Positions 17,608 through 27,700 of a DNA stretch of 46,710 nucleotides are shown here, piece by piece. The notes beneath the pieces are model-generated. The model did no database searches. It was not told the origin of the DNA and saw only the letters and a list, made by a program, of their open reading frames with translations. Origin of the DNA: Gammaproteobacteria bacterium (GTDB lineage Bacteria > Pseudomonadota > Gammaproteobacteria > PS1 > Pseudothioglobaceae). The translations under genes and the position numbers were made by a program. Where the stretch lies: positions 1-46,710 of the forward strand of contig JAERTA010000114.1 of NCBI GenBank assembly GCA_016845205.1. The letters run 5' to 3'. Numbering within the stretch: the first letter of the stretch is position 1; each line of letters opens with the position of its first letter.

Positions 17608-18873
17608 ATGGACCATCAACAAGCTGATTGTGCCTGCGATGAAATACCGCAGTCGCTGATTTCTACTAGTGAAGCTTTGACGCTATTAACTGACTCTGCA
17701 AGGGTTGTTAACAGTACTCAAATGGTTGTGCTTGATGATGCACTCGATAGGGTTTTAGCCACAGAAGTGCGAGCCACAATTAATGTGCCCGGTTTTGATA
17801 ATTCTGCAATGGACGGCTACGCAATTCATTTGCAAGAAGAGCAACTTGGTGTTGTTGGTGGGCTGGCATTTGAGATTACTGATCGTATTCCTGCAGGTAG
17901 TGTTGGTAGCGTATTAGGGCCTGGTTGTGCAGCGCGAATCTTTACCGGGGCGCCCATACCACAAGGCGCCAACACAGTGATTATGCAAGAAGAGTGTGAG
18001 TTAATTGAGAATGATTCAAAGATTGAGATTTACCGTCCAATAGCCTATTTTGAGAACATTAGGCCAATGGGTAATGACATCAAATCTGGCGAAGTTGTTT
18101 TACAAGCGGGCTTAAAGCTGCAACCACAAGCAATTGCGCTAGCCGCATCACTTGGTGTTAATACCCTAGAGGTGTTTAATAAAATTAAAGTGGGTGTATT
18201 TTTTACCGGAGATGAGTTGGTTGAGCCCGGTGAAACACTAGAAGCAGGGCAGATTTTTAACTCTAATCGTTATGCTTTGGTTGCTATGCTAAATAAGTTG
18301 GATTGTGACGTGTTTAACTTGGGCAATGTGAAAGACACTTTTGATGCAACATGTCATGCATTGAAGGAGCTCAGTACTGAATGTGATTTGGTTATAACCA
18401 CTGGTGGTGTATCTGTTGGTGAGGAAGACCACGTTAAGCCTGCCGTAGAACAATTGGGTGAATTAAATTTATGGCGCATTAAGATGAAGCCCGGCAAACC
18501 ACTTGCATTTGGCAATGTGGGCGAAAGCGCATTCATTGGCTTGCCGGGCAATCCTGTGTCATCAATGGTCACTTTTTTACTATTTGCCAGACCGTTTATT
18601 AAAAAGATGCAAGGGGTGAGCAATTATCTAAATACGACTATGAAGGTTGAAGCAAACTTTGATTGGCACCGTTCGAAACCTAGGCGTGAGTTTGTGCGGG
18701 TAAAGCTTGACAACTCAACAATACCACCAAAAGCCACACAATACCCCAAGCAAGGTTCTGGTGTTTTGTCCTCTATGGTTTGGGCGGATGGTTTGGCAGA
18801 AATACCCGAAAAAACTACCTTTAAAAAAGGTGAGATTATTAACTTTTATCCATTAAAGGAAATGATGCAATGA
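17608..18873 (+). CDS. moeA: Molybdopterin molybdotransferase MoeA
   Basis: 421 aa; [32 protein letters not shown]. Confidence 0.95.
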   Translation: MDHQQADCACDEIPQSLISTSEALTLLTDSARVVNSTQMVVLDDALDRVLATEVRATINVPGFDNSAMDGYAIHLQEEQLGVVGGLAFEITDRIPAGSVGSVLGPGCAARIFTGAPIPQGANTVIMQEECELIENDSKIEIYRPIAYFENIRPMGNDIKSGEVVLQAGLKLQPQAIALAASLGVNTLEVFNKIKVGVFFTGDELVEPGETLEAGQIFNSNRYALVAMLNKLDCDVFNLGNVKDTFDATCHALKELSTECDLVITTGGVSVGEEDHVKPAVEQLGELNLWRIKMKPGKPLAFGNVGESAFIGLPGNPVSSMVTFLLFARPFIKKMQGVSNYLNTTMKVEANFDWHRSKPRREFVRVKLDNSTIPPKATQYPKQGSGVLSSMVWADGLAEIPEKTTFKKGEIINFYPLKEMMQ

Positions 18874-19349
18874 GTGATAAATTAAGTCATGTAAATAATA
18901 AAGGCGAAGCGCAAATGGTTGATGTGGCTGATAAAGACATAACAACCAGGGAAGCACGCGCTACGGCGAGTATTTTTATGCGTCCGGAAACTTTACAAAA
19001 AATCAAAGACAATGATTTTAAAAAAGGTGATGTATTAGCCGTAGCAAGAATTGCTGGCATTATGGCAGCAAAACAAACACACCACCTTATCCCAATGTGC
19101 CACAGCCTAAACTTATCAAAAATTAGTGTTGATTTTGAATACCTTGATAACGGGGTAAAGATTAATACTTTTGCTAAGCTAAACGCACAAACCGGTGTTG
19201 AAATGGAGGCATTAACCGCTGCAAGTGTGGCAGCACTCACCGTTTATGATATGTGCAAGGCGGTTGATCGTTTTATGAAAATTTCTGATGTGCAATTACT
19301 AGAAAAGAAAGGCGGCAAATCTGGTCATTGGACAAACAACTCACTGTAG
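18870..19349 (+). CDS. moaC: Cyclic pyranopterin monophosphate synthase MoaC
   Basis: [44 protein letters not shown]. Confidence 0.95.
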   Translation: MSDKLSHVNNKGEAQMVDVADKDITTREARATASIFMRPETLQKIKDNDFKKGDVLAVARIAGIMAAKQTHHLIPMCHSLNLSKISVDFEYLDNGVKINTFAKLNAQTGVEMEALTAASVAALTVYDMCKAVDRFMKISDVQLLEKKGGKSGHWTNNSL

Positions 19350-19361
19350 GGCCTTAAAAAA

Positions 19362-20357
19362 ATGCCTAAACTCATTGATAAATTTAATCGAGAGATAAAC
19401 TATATTCGTCTCTCTGTTACCGAGCATTGCAATTATCGGTGTTTTTATTGTCGAGATGCCGAACACATTCCAAACTGTAAACGCGAAGATATTTTGAGCT
19501 ATGAAGATATTGAAAGAATTGTTAGAATCTTTGCTCAGTTAGGCGTTAGTAAAATTCGCCTCACTGGTGGTGAGCCATTGTTACGACGAGGCATTGTAAA
19601 AATTGCCCAGTTAATTAGTAACATTGATGGCATTAAAGATGTGCCGCTTTCAACTAATGGGCATTTGTTAGAAAAGTTTGCGGGCAAACTTTTTGATAAT
19701 GGGGTTAACAGAGTTAATCTTTCTATCGACTCGTTAATACCTGAGAGGTTTAACGAGATCACTCGTGGCGGCGATGTTAATGAAGTAATCAAAGGCATTG
19801 ATGCAGCGATCACCTCAGGCATGCACCCTATTAAGATAAATATGGTGGTTATGCGTGGTGTGAATGATAATGAGATCGAATCGATGATTGATTTTGCTAT
19901 TGAAAAAGGTGTTGATATTCGTTTTATCGAAACCATGCCTATTGGCTCTGCTGGTATTGAGGCTACCTCTCAGCACTATAGTGAAAAAGATATTTTAAAT
20001 AGAGTTAACAAGCATTTAAAAAACAGAATAACACCCATGACTTCTAGCAAGACTGACGGCCCTGCTAAGAATTTTAAAATTGATCATAGTAACTCTACTG
20101 TTGGCGTGATTAGCGCAGTATCTAGCCATTTTTGTCAAACCTGTAATCGCGTTAGAATTACCGCTAAAGGTGATTTGATTTTGTGCCTTGGACAAGAAGA
20201 TTCAATCTCTCTAAAAGATGCAGTGCGTTCCGATAGGAGTGATGATGAGATTAAGAAAATGATTATTGAAGCAATCAATAAAAAACCTGAAAAACACGAA
20301 TTTAATTCATCGATTGACAACATTAGTAATCGACAAATGGCGGAGATAGGTGGATGA
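19362..20357 (+). CDS. moaA: GTP 3',8-cyclase MoaA
   Basis: CNYRCFYCR radical SAM; RLTGGEPLLRRGI; C-terminal CQTCNRVRITAKGDLILCL. Ends MAEIGG. Confidence 0.95.
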   Translation: MPKLIDKFNREINYIRLSVTEHCNYRCFYCRDAEHIPNCKREDILSYEDIERIVRIFAQLGVSKIRLTGGEPLLRRGIVKIAQLISNIDGIKDVPLSTNGHLLEKFAGKLFDNGVNRVNLSIDSLIPERFNEITRGGDVNEVIKGIDAAITSGMHPIKINMVVMRGVNDNEIESMIDFAIEKGVDIRFIETMPIGSAGIEATSQHYSEKDILNRVNKHLKNRITPMTSSKTDGPAKNFKIDHSNSTVGVISAVSSHFCQTCNRVRITAKGDLILCLGQEDSISLKDAVRSDRSDDEIKKMIIEAINKKPEKHEFNSSIDNISNRQMAEIGG

Positions 20358-20590
20358 AGATACTTTACTTTGCTTCGTTAAAAGAAACCACAAAAACCTC
20401 TGGTGAAGAGATAGCCATCAGTAGTGATATGACCGCCGGTGAGTTGCGGCAATTATTGGTAGAGAAATATGGCGACCACTATTTTCCGAGCAATATTTTG
20501 TGCGCAGTTAATCAGGTAATGGCTAACGATTCAACGCTACTTACAAATAGTGATGAGGTGGCTTTTTATCCGCCTGTTACTGGTGGTTAG
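20354..20590 (+). CDS. moaD: Molybdopterin synthase sulfur carrier subunit MoaD
   Basis: 78 aa ending PPVTGG. Confidence 0.92.
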   Translation: MKILYFASLKETTKTSGEEIAISSDMTAGELRQLLVEKYGDHYFPSNILCAVNQVMANDSTLLTNSDEVAFYPPVTGG

Positions 20591-21078
20591 AGTAAGTCTT
20601 CGAATGGATTTTTATCTCTAAAACTTGCCACTGAAATGGCCACAATTAACAAGATTAAAGAGTTAAAAAATATTGGAATAATAACAAATATGTAGCCAAG
20701 TTGGTGAATGGCCTCACCACCAATAATTGCCGTAACTGCGGTGGCACCACCAGGTGGGTGCATGCATCTTAATAGATGCATAGCTATCAATGCAACAGGG
20801 ATAGCAACTGAAGTGGAGAGTAGAGCATCTGCTATTAAGTAGTAACAAGTGACACCAACGATTGCAGAAACCATGTGACCGCCAATTAGATTCCATGGGC
20901 GAGAAACAGGCGCATGTGGCAAACCAAACATCAACATAGCGGAAGCGCCTGCAGAGGCAATAATAAGCGGCGAGTGCGTTGTTGCTAAAATAACATTGGA
21001 AAAAAACCCTGCCATAGCAACAGCGATAAAGGCGCCAATGGCCGATATAATCAGCTCTTTAGTTTCCATCTTCCCCAA
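20587..21078 (-). CDS. HPP family membrane protein
   Basis: 163 aa, TM helices, FGLPHAPVSRPWNLIGGH and CMHPPGGATA motifs. Confidence 0.85.
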   Translation of the reverse strand: MGKMETKELIISAIGAFIAVAMAGFFSNVILATTHSPLIIASAGASAMLMFGLPHAPVSRPWNLIGGHMVSAIVGVTCYYLIADALLSTSVAIPVALIAMHLLRCMHPPGGATAVTAIIGGEAIHQLGYIFVIIPIFFNSLILLIVAISVASFRDKNPFEDLL

Positions 21079-21098
21079 GACACCTGAATTGTTGAGCT

Positions 21099-21281
21099 TT
21101 AAGTGAGTGCGTGTGAGGCAATTTTTTTAATCACTTGTTTGAATCCATCTGCAATTAACAAACTTGCCATTGCAATCATGGTGATTTTAATTGGGTCGGT
21201 AATATTATTATTATGCGCAATGACTAAGCCTAAAAATAGCCAGAAAAAAGCCCATATAAATTTAATTAAAAATCGATTCAT
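21099..21281 (-). CDS. Small two-TM membrane protein
   Basis: 60 aa hydrophobic, same strand and immediately upstream of the HPP gene. Confidence 0.45.
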   Translation of the reverse strand: MNRFLIKFIWAFFWLFLGLVIAHNNNITDPIKITMIAMASLLIADGFKQVIKKIASHALT

Positions 21282-21307
21282 AATTTAAAAAAAATAAAAA
21301 TTTAGCA

Positions 21308-21352
21308 AGGCAATCAACAACACGAGGAGGGGTTGTGTTAAATAGATTGCCT
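21308..21352 (-). terminator. Terminator-like hairpin after the DsrC-like gene
   Basis: Outer stem GGCAATC/GATTGCC with inner AACAC/GTGTT, followed on the minus strand by an AT/T-rich tract. Confidence 0.45.
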
Positions 21353-21361
21353 ACTAAAAGT

Positions 21362-21697
21362 TTAACCGGTACTCCAACCTCTTGGTCGTTTCATGCCGGA
21401 TACCTTGCAAGCCTGTTTGACATAGCCATAAGGAAACATAGTAAACAATCTGGCTTTGGCTAATTTTTTGTCAATATTAAAGTCAATGGCCATTTGTTTG
21501 GTTGTATGGCGTACATCTGGTGCAACGCCGTTGTCATTGTAGTAATGACGCATAAAGTCAAAAACCAGCCAGTAGTCATCGTCCAGCTCTATGTTCTCAG
21601 ATTTGGCCAGTTCAAGCGCCACATCATGATCCCAATCTTCTGGATGAATTAAATAGCCTTCAGGGTCTATCTCTATTGTTTTATCATTAATATTCAT
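21362..21697 (-). CDS. DsrC/TusE-like protein lacking the C-terminal penultimate Cys
   Basis: 111 aa; GYLIHPEDWDHDVALELAKSE...HWxxxxFMRxYYND-like core; C-terminus FPYGYVKQACKVSGMKRPRGWSTG. Confidence 0.82.
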   Translation of the reverse strand: MNINDKTIEIDPEGYLIHPEDWDHDVALELAKSENIELDDDYWLVFDFMRHYYNDNGVAPDVRHTTKQMAIDFNIDKKLAKARLFTMFPYGYVKQACKVSGMKRPRGWSTG

Positions 21698-21718
21698 TGT
21701 TAATACTGCTTAAAATAA

Positions 21719-21904
21719 TTAGCAAAAATTTGAAAAATTGCCATCTAATTTTTCTTTCCCATCTTTATAGCCCGATTTATATTCAGCGGTTATTTTTTGT
21801 TCTTCAATCTCTGGGTTATTAAGATAGCCAGCAATCCAACCTTGGATATAGTTGTCATCAACACCCATTTCTTCCATCTTCTTTACGTTGTCGTAATAAT
21901 TCAT
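21719..21904 (-). CDS. Small hypothetical protein in nar operon
   Basis: 61 aa MNYYDNVKKMEEMGVDDNYIQGWIAGYLNNPEIEEQKITAEYKSGYKDGKEKLDGNFSNFC between narI and the dsrC-like gene. Confidence 0.6.
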   Translation of the reverse strand: MNYYDNVKKMEEMGVDDNYIQGWIAGYLNNPEIEEQKITAEYKSGYKDGKEKLDGNFSNFC

Positions 21905-21913
21905 CTAAGTCTC

Positions 21914-22630
21914 CTAGTTAGTTTTAATGCGTTTTTCTCTAACAATTTGATAAGGACGCATTAGGTAGGTTAATGGCACTGACCATACGTGAACCAAACG
22001 AGTGAACGGGAAGACTAAAAATATTGTCATACCAAACAACATATGCAGTTTATAAGTATGTGACACATCAACAAAGTTAGCGCCGCCAGCGGCTGTTAGC
22101 AGGGTTGGGTCAACACTTAATTTGGCAATACTTTTTACATATTCAGCCAATTGCAACATTGTTTGTACATCACCAGCTTGTGCATGGTGCATTGATTCAA
22201 AGATTGTATTAAGGCCTAATAGGGCAGTTAATAACAACCAAAAAATAATAAAGTTGTCTCTGAAACGACTAACTGCCTTTACTCTAGCATTGGTCATACG
22301 ACGATAGAACAACAATAGCGCGCCAATGGCTGCCATACCGCCAAATATAGCGCCTGCATAAATCGCGATGTATTGGTGTTGTACATCAGTTGCCACCATT
22401 TGCCACCAGCTATGGGGTAGTAGCATGCCTACTGCATGGCCAAAGAAAATACCAATAATACCCACGTGGAATATATTGCTAGCAAACACCATGCCTTTGT
22501 TGCCTAGTAACTGAGATGAGTCAGCTTTCCAGGTATATTGCTCACGATCAAAACGAATCCAACTGCCTAGAATAAACACCACACCTGCAATGTATGGGTA
22601 AACTCCAAATAAAAAATTATCTACTGTCAT
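21914..22630 (-). CDS. narI: Respiratory nitrate reductase gamma subunit NarI
   Basis: 238 aa, YPYIAGVVFILGSWIRF; GHAVGMLLPHS; FPFTRLVHVWSVP. Confidence 0.95.
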   Translation of the reverse strand: MTVDNFLFGVYPYIAGVVFILGSWIRFDREQYTWKADSSQLLGNKGMVFASNIFHVGIIGIFFGHAVGMLLPHSWWQMVATDVQHQYIAIYAGAIFGGMAAIGALLLFYRRMTNARVKAVSRFRDNFIIFWLLLTALLGLNTIFESMHHAQAGDVQTMLQLAEYVKSIAKLSVDPTLLTAAGGANFVDVSHTYKLHMLFGMTIFLVFPFTRLVHVWSVPLTYLMRPYQIVREKRIKTN

Positions 22631-22641
22631 TTTTATTCTCC

Positions 22642-23157
22642 TTATGCTGCTTCAGCTAAATAGCTGCGCTTTTCAACCATTCTGATTAATTTAGAATAAG
22701 GGCTCTCTGCCTCGTCTAAATTGTCTGCTATGATTTTGATAATTCTTTTCGCATCTCCTAGGAATACTCTTGAACCCATATCATCTAAGGTGGATGCGTA
22801 TTCTAAAAGTAGTGGCAAGAAATCAGGAATTTCACCGTCCTTAACTTCTAAACCTTCGTTTTTAAAATGCTCAGATAAATCAATCAAAGCAGGGCCACGA
22901 CCATTGTCATCACCAAAAATATGATGTGTTAAATGAAGATCATGTTCTGGCACCATGTCAAAAGTTTCGACATAAGTCTGTTGTATGCCAGTTGAGGTGT
23001 GAATCCTCATCCAAGAGATAAACTCCATTAGTGTTTCTTTTTCATCTGCTTCAATTTCTGATGAAGCTTTGACAAAGTCAATCACACTATCTAGATTCTC
23101 CATTAATTCGTTATCTGGATAGTCAATTAGTTTTGATAAAACATTAAGTACTTGCAT
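22642..23157 (-). CDS. narJ: Nitrate reductase chaperone NarJ
   Basis: 171 aa; QTYVETFDMVPEHDLHLTHHIFGDDNGRGPALIDL. Confidence 0.92.
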   Translation of the reverse strand: MQVLNVLSKLIDYPDNELMENLDSVIDFVKASSEIEADEKETLMEFISWMRIHTSTGIQQTYVETFDMVPEHDLHLTHHIFGDDNGRGPALIDLSEHFKNEGLEVKDGEIPDFLPLLLEYASTLDDMGSRVFLGDAKRIIKIIADNLDEAESPYSKLIRMVEKRSYLAEAA

Positions 23158-23168
23158 ATTATTTCTCC

Positions 23169-24719
23169 TTAGCCTTTTTTATGTGGCATGTTTTCAACAG
23201 GAATTACTGCTTTTTTGCGCGGAGCTGGGAACAGGCTAAATCCTGTGCCACCACTCTCACCATGGGCGCTGGTATTACCACCAGAGAATCCATTTTGACC
23301 TTGGAAGCCGTATGGGTCTTCATGACGCATTTCCTCATGTGAAGTTGGAATCACGAAACGATCTTCATAATTAGCAATGCCCAGCATTTGATACATGTCT
23401 TCTGCTTGTTCAACACTTAAGCCTGCGTCCGCTAATACATCAGCACCATCGGTGCCTTCAACCGCTTTAAAGCGTTGGTGTGCACGCATGGCCAATAGTT
23501 TTGAAATTGAGTTAATAATTGGCTTTTCATCACCTGCAGTAAACATATTAGCAAGATACTTGGCTGGGAATCGAACCGAGTCTGCTGTTGGAATTACCCC
23601 ATTAGATGTTTCAACAGTGCCTTTATCAATCTGGCTTTGAACTGGAGACAATGGCGGCACATACCACATCATTGGCAGTGTTCTGTACTCAGGGTGAATT
23701 GGGAAAGCAATCTTCCAATCTTTAACCATTTTGTAAACCGGCGAGTTTTGAGCCGAATCAATCCACGATTGCGGTACGCCATCTTTTAGAGCTTGTTTAA
23801 TCACTTCAGGATCATTCGGATCTAAAAATACATCTAAATGTTCTTGATATAGATCTTGCTCATTGTTTGTTGCAGCACTTTCGCTAATTTTGTCTGCATC
23901 GTAAAGCATGACACCAACATAGCGAATACGACCTACACAAGATTCAGCACAAGCCATTGGCAAGCCCGATTCAATTCGAGGGTAACAACCAATACATTTT
24001 TCAGATTTTCCTGACTCCCAATTGTAATAAACCTTTTTATATGGACAGCCAGTCACACACATTCTCCAACCACGACATTTGTCCTGGTCAACTAAAACAA
24101 TACCGTCTTCTTGACGCTTATAAATTGCACCTGATGGGCAAGATGCTGCACAAGCCGGGTTAAGACAATGATTACATAGGCGCGGAAGATACATATGGAA
24201 TGTATTTTCAAATTCTTTGTACATCTCTTTTTCAACATTTTTAAAGTTAGTGTCTTTAGAGCGTTTTTCAAATTCACCTGCAAGATCATCTTCCCAGTTT
24301 GGGCCCCACTCGATCTTATCCATATCCTTACCAGTAATCTGCGATACTGGACGTGCTGTTGGTGTTGCCTCAACTAGTGGCGAAGACTGTAATTTATGAT
24401 ATTTATAATCAAACGGTTCATAATAATCGTCAATTTCAGGCATATCCGGATTAGCAAAGATGTTCATCAGTTTGCTAGCACGGCCACCTGCTTTAAGTTC
24501 AAGTTTGTTATTAACAACTTTCCAACCACCCTTGTATTTTTCTTGATCTTCCCAGTTTTTCGGAAAACCAATACCAGGCTTTGATTCAACATTATTAAAC
24601 CAAGCGTATTCAACACCTTTTCGGTTGGTCCAAATATTTTTACAAGTGACTGAACAAGTATGACAACCAATACATTTGTCTAGGTTTAGAACCATAGATA
24701 TTTGTGCTCTTATTTTCAT
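23169..24719 (-). CDS. narH: Respiratory nitrate reductase beta subunit NarH
   Basis: 516 aa; CIGCHTCSVTCKNIWTNRKGVEYAWFNNVE; CRGWRMCVTGCPYKKVYYN. Confidence 0.97.
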   Translation of the reverse strand: MKIRAQISMVLNLDKCIGCHTCSVTCKNIWTNRKGVEYAWFNNVESKPGIGFPKNWEDQEKYKGGWKVVNNKLELKAGGRASKLMNIFANPDMPEIDDYYEPFDYKYHKLQSSPLVEATPTARPVSQITGKDMDKIEWGPNWEDDLAGEFEKRSKDTNFKNVEKEMYKEFENTFHMYLPRLCNHCLNPACAASCPSGAIYKRQEDGIVLVDQDKCRGWRMCVTGCPYKKVYYNWESGKSEKCIGCYPRIESGLPMACAESCVGRIRYVGVMLYDADKISESAATNNEQDLYQEHLDVFLDPNDPEVIKQALKDGVPQSWIDSAQNSPVYKMVKDWKIAFPIHPEYRTLPMMWYVPPLSPVQSQIDKGTVETSNGVIPTADSVRFPAKYLANMFTAGDEKPIINSISKLLAMRAHQRFKAVEGTDGADVLADAGLSVEQAEDMYQMLGIANYEDRFVIPTSHEEMRHEDPYGFQGQNGFSGGNTSAHGESGGTGFSLFPAPRKKAVIPVENMPHKKG

Positions 24720-24734
24720 TTTTGTTCTCCTAGA

Positions 24735-27700
24735 TTAATTATTGATGCCTGGAGGGTTCTTTTGAGCCTCTCTTTCAGGGGTTAATGGTCTTTCTAACCA
24801 GTCAACATCTTGGTCTTCAATTTTGTGCACGATGACATATTCGTCACGGTTTGAACCTACTGTGCCGTAATAGTTAAACGCATATGAGAGCTGGGCATAG
24901 CCACCAATCATGTGTGTTGGTTTTGGCACTGTTCTAGTAACCGTATTTAAAATACCGCCACGTTTACCTGTGGTTGGTGAGCCTGGTACATTGACATTTT
25001 TTTCTTGAGCGTGATACATCATTGCCATGCCATCCGGTACTCTTTGTGAAACCACAACTCTAGCCACAGTAGCGCCATTGTCATTAACCGCTTCTACCCA
25101 ATCATTGTCCTCAAGGCCAATCGCTTTAGCGTCTGCCTCAGATACCCAGAAATATGGACCACCACGGAAAAGCGTTAACATCCTTAAGTTGTCTTGGTAA
25201 GTTGAGTGGATACCCCATTTTGAGTGTGGCGTAATCCAATTAAGCACCAAGTGTGGTTTTTTCTTCACACTATCTGGTATGTTTTCATGCGCCCTTAGAT
25301 TAACTGCTGGCTTATAGGCACAAAAGCCTTCACCAAAGTCTAACATCCATTCGTGATCCTGATAGAACTGTGCACGACCTGTTAATGTTCTTAAAGGAAT
25401 ATGCTCATGTAAGTTGGTATAACAAGCGTTATAACTTACCTCTTCAGATTCAATACCTGACCAAGTTGGTGCGGTAATAATCTTACGTGGTTGCGATACG
25501 ATATCATGATAAGTAATTTTTTCATCTTGACGACCTTTGTACAGATGGGAGTGATCAATACCAGTTTTCTTCGACTGACCTGACCATGATTTATGTGCCA
25601 CTTCACCATTGGTTTCAGGTGCCATTCGCATTACAGCATCACATACATGGACATCTTGTGCGAGTGATGGCATGCCTTTGGAAATACCTTCTTCTTTGAT
25701 GGTACCATTCAGTGTTGCCAGCTCATCAATTTCATGATCGGTATTCCAATCAATACCTTTGATGTTGTTGCCGAGTTTTTTCATGAGTGGGCCTAAGGCA
25801 ATATACTTGGCATAGGTATTTGGATAGTCTCTTTCAACCACTTTAAAGATTGGTGCTGTCTTACCAGGGATTAAGTCACATTCGCCTTTCTTCCAGTCTT
25901 TTACTTCACCAAACGGTTGCGCCAACGCCATTGGCGTGTCGTGCTGCATTGGTAAGGCAACCACGTCTTTTTGTACACCTAGATGTTTCTCGGATAATTC
26001 AGAGAATTTTTTAGCAATCGTTTTAAAGATCTGCCAATCAGATTTTGATTCCCAAGCGGGATCAACCGCTTTACCCAACGGATGGATAAACGGGTGCATA
26101 TCGGTGGTGTTAAGGTCGGCTTTTTCGTACCAAGTTGCTGTTGGCAATACAATGTCTGAATAAGCACCTGTTGAATTAAGACGGAAGTTAATATCTACCA
26201 TGAGGTCTAATTTACCCACTGGCGATTTTTCATGCCATTTGATTTCACTACAAGCTTCACCTTCTTTGCCTTCACTAAGTACACCATTTTGTGCGCCTAA
26301 TAAATGCTTAAGGAAATATTCATGGCCTTTAGATGAGCTACCAATTAAGTTAGCACGCCATACAAACAAGTTGCGCGGAAAGTTTTCTTCTGCGTCGATA
26401 TCTTCATAAGCAAAGTTAATATCACCACTCTTAAGTTTGTCGGCCAGGTAATCAGATACACCTGCTTCATCAGTTGCACCTGCGTCTTCTGCTTCTTTAA
26501 CAATATCCAGTGGATTTTTATCAAAATGAGGCATCGATGGTGTCCAGCCCATGCGCTGCGCTGCGACGTTATAGTCGGCTAATTGTGAGCCTTTGTATTT
26601 ACCTTTTGCAGTAGAAGCTAATAATTCATCTGCCTCAACACGTTCATAACGCCATTGATCTGTATGGAAATACCAATAAGTTGTTGATGCTGTATGACGT
26701 GGTGGACGTTGCCAATCAAGTCCAAAGGCAATTGGCGCCCAACCTGCTTGAGGTCGAAGTTTTTCTTGGCCTACGTAGTGTGCCCAACCACCACCAGATT
26801 GACCCACACAACCACACATGTGTAATAGGTTCATGATGCCACGATAGTTCATATCATTGTGGTACCAGTGGTTAATCGCCGCACCTAAAATCACCATTGA
26901 CTTGCCTCGAGTTTTCGAAGCATTGTCAGCAAATTCACGGCCTGTTGTTTCTAAATCAGCAGCTGGGATGCCAGTAATTTTGGCTGCCCATGCTGGTGTG
27001 TAAGGCACACTTTCATCGTCATAAGAGGTGGCTAAATTATCACCCAAGCCACGATCAATGCCGTATTGTGCAATTTGAAGATCACAAACCGAAGTCACCA
27101 TTACCTCATCACCATTAGCAAGTTTTAGTTTACGTGCCGGAATCTTACGTACTAATGAATCGCCTTCATCAGGGTTAAAGTGTGGGAAAGTCACATCTAC
27201 AACTTCGTCTTTTGTATTAATACAACTAAGCTCTGCTTCAATATCTTTGCCAGCTGCCTGTTCTAAGATATTCCATTTACCTTCTTCTCCCCAGCGGAAA
27301 CCAACTGAGCCGTTTGGCGCGACAAAGGAATTACTTTTTGAATCAAAAACAATGGTCTTCCATTCAGGGTTGTTGTCTTCCCCTAAGTTTTTATCAAAGT
27401 CTGATGCGCGAAGGAATCGACCAGTCACTGTTTTGCCATCAACCTCCTCTAAGATAACTTGCATTGGGAAATCGGTAAAACTGCGTGCATATTCAGTAAA
27501 GTAAGGGTCTTGCTTTTCAACGTGGAACTCTTTAAGTGCCACATGACCCATGGCCATAAAGGCTGCTGCATCTGTACCTTGTTTAACCGGCATCCACAGA
27601 TCAGCAAATTTAACGTATTCTGCATAATCTGGCGCCATTGAGACAATCTTGGTACCGTTGTAACGTGATTCAGTCATAAAGTGCGCATCTGGTGTACGCG

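Noticed and set aside
21103-21288. 61-aa plus-strand ORF overlapping the 60-aa minus ORF
   Set aside because: Hydrophobic antisense shadow; the minus-strand frame is collinear with neighbouring genes and looks more like a genuine membrane protein.
24195-24399. Several 60-68-aa plus-strand ORFs within narH
   Set aside because: Antisense to a highly conserved enzyme; no family resemblance or promoter context.
25936-27646. Short ORFs on both strands within narG
   Set aside because: Embedded in the NarG reading frame; typical alternative-frame noise in long genes.
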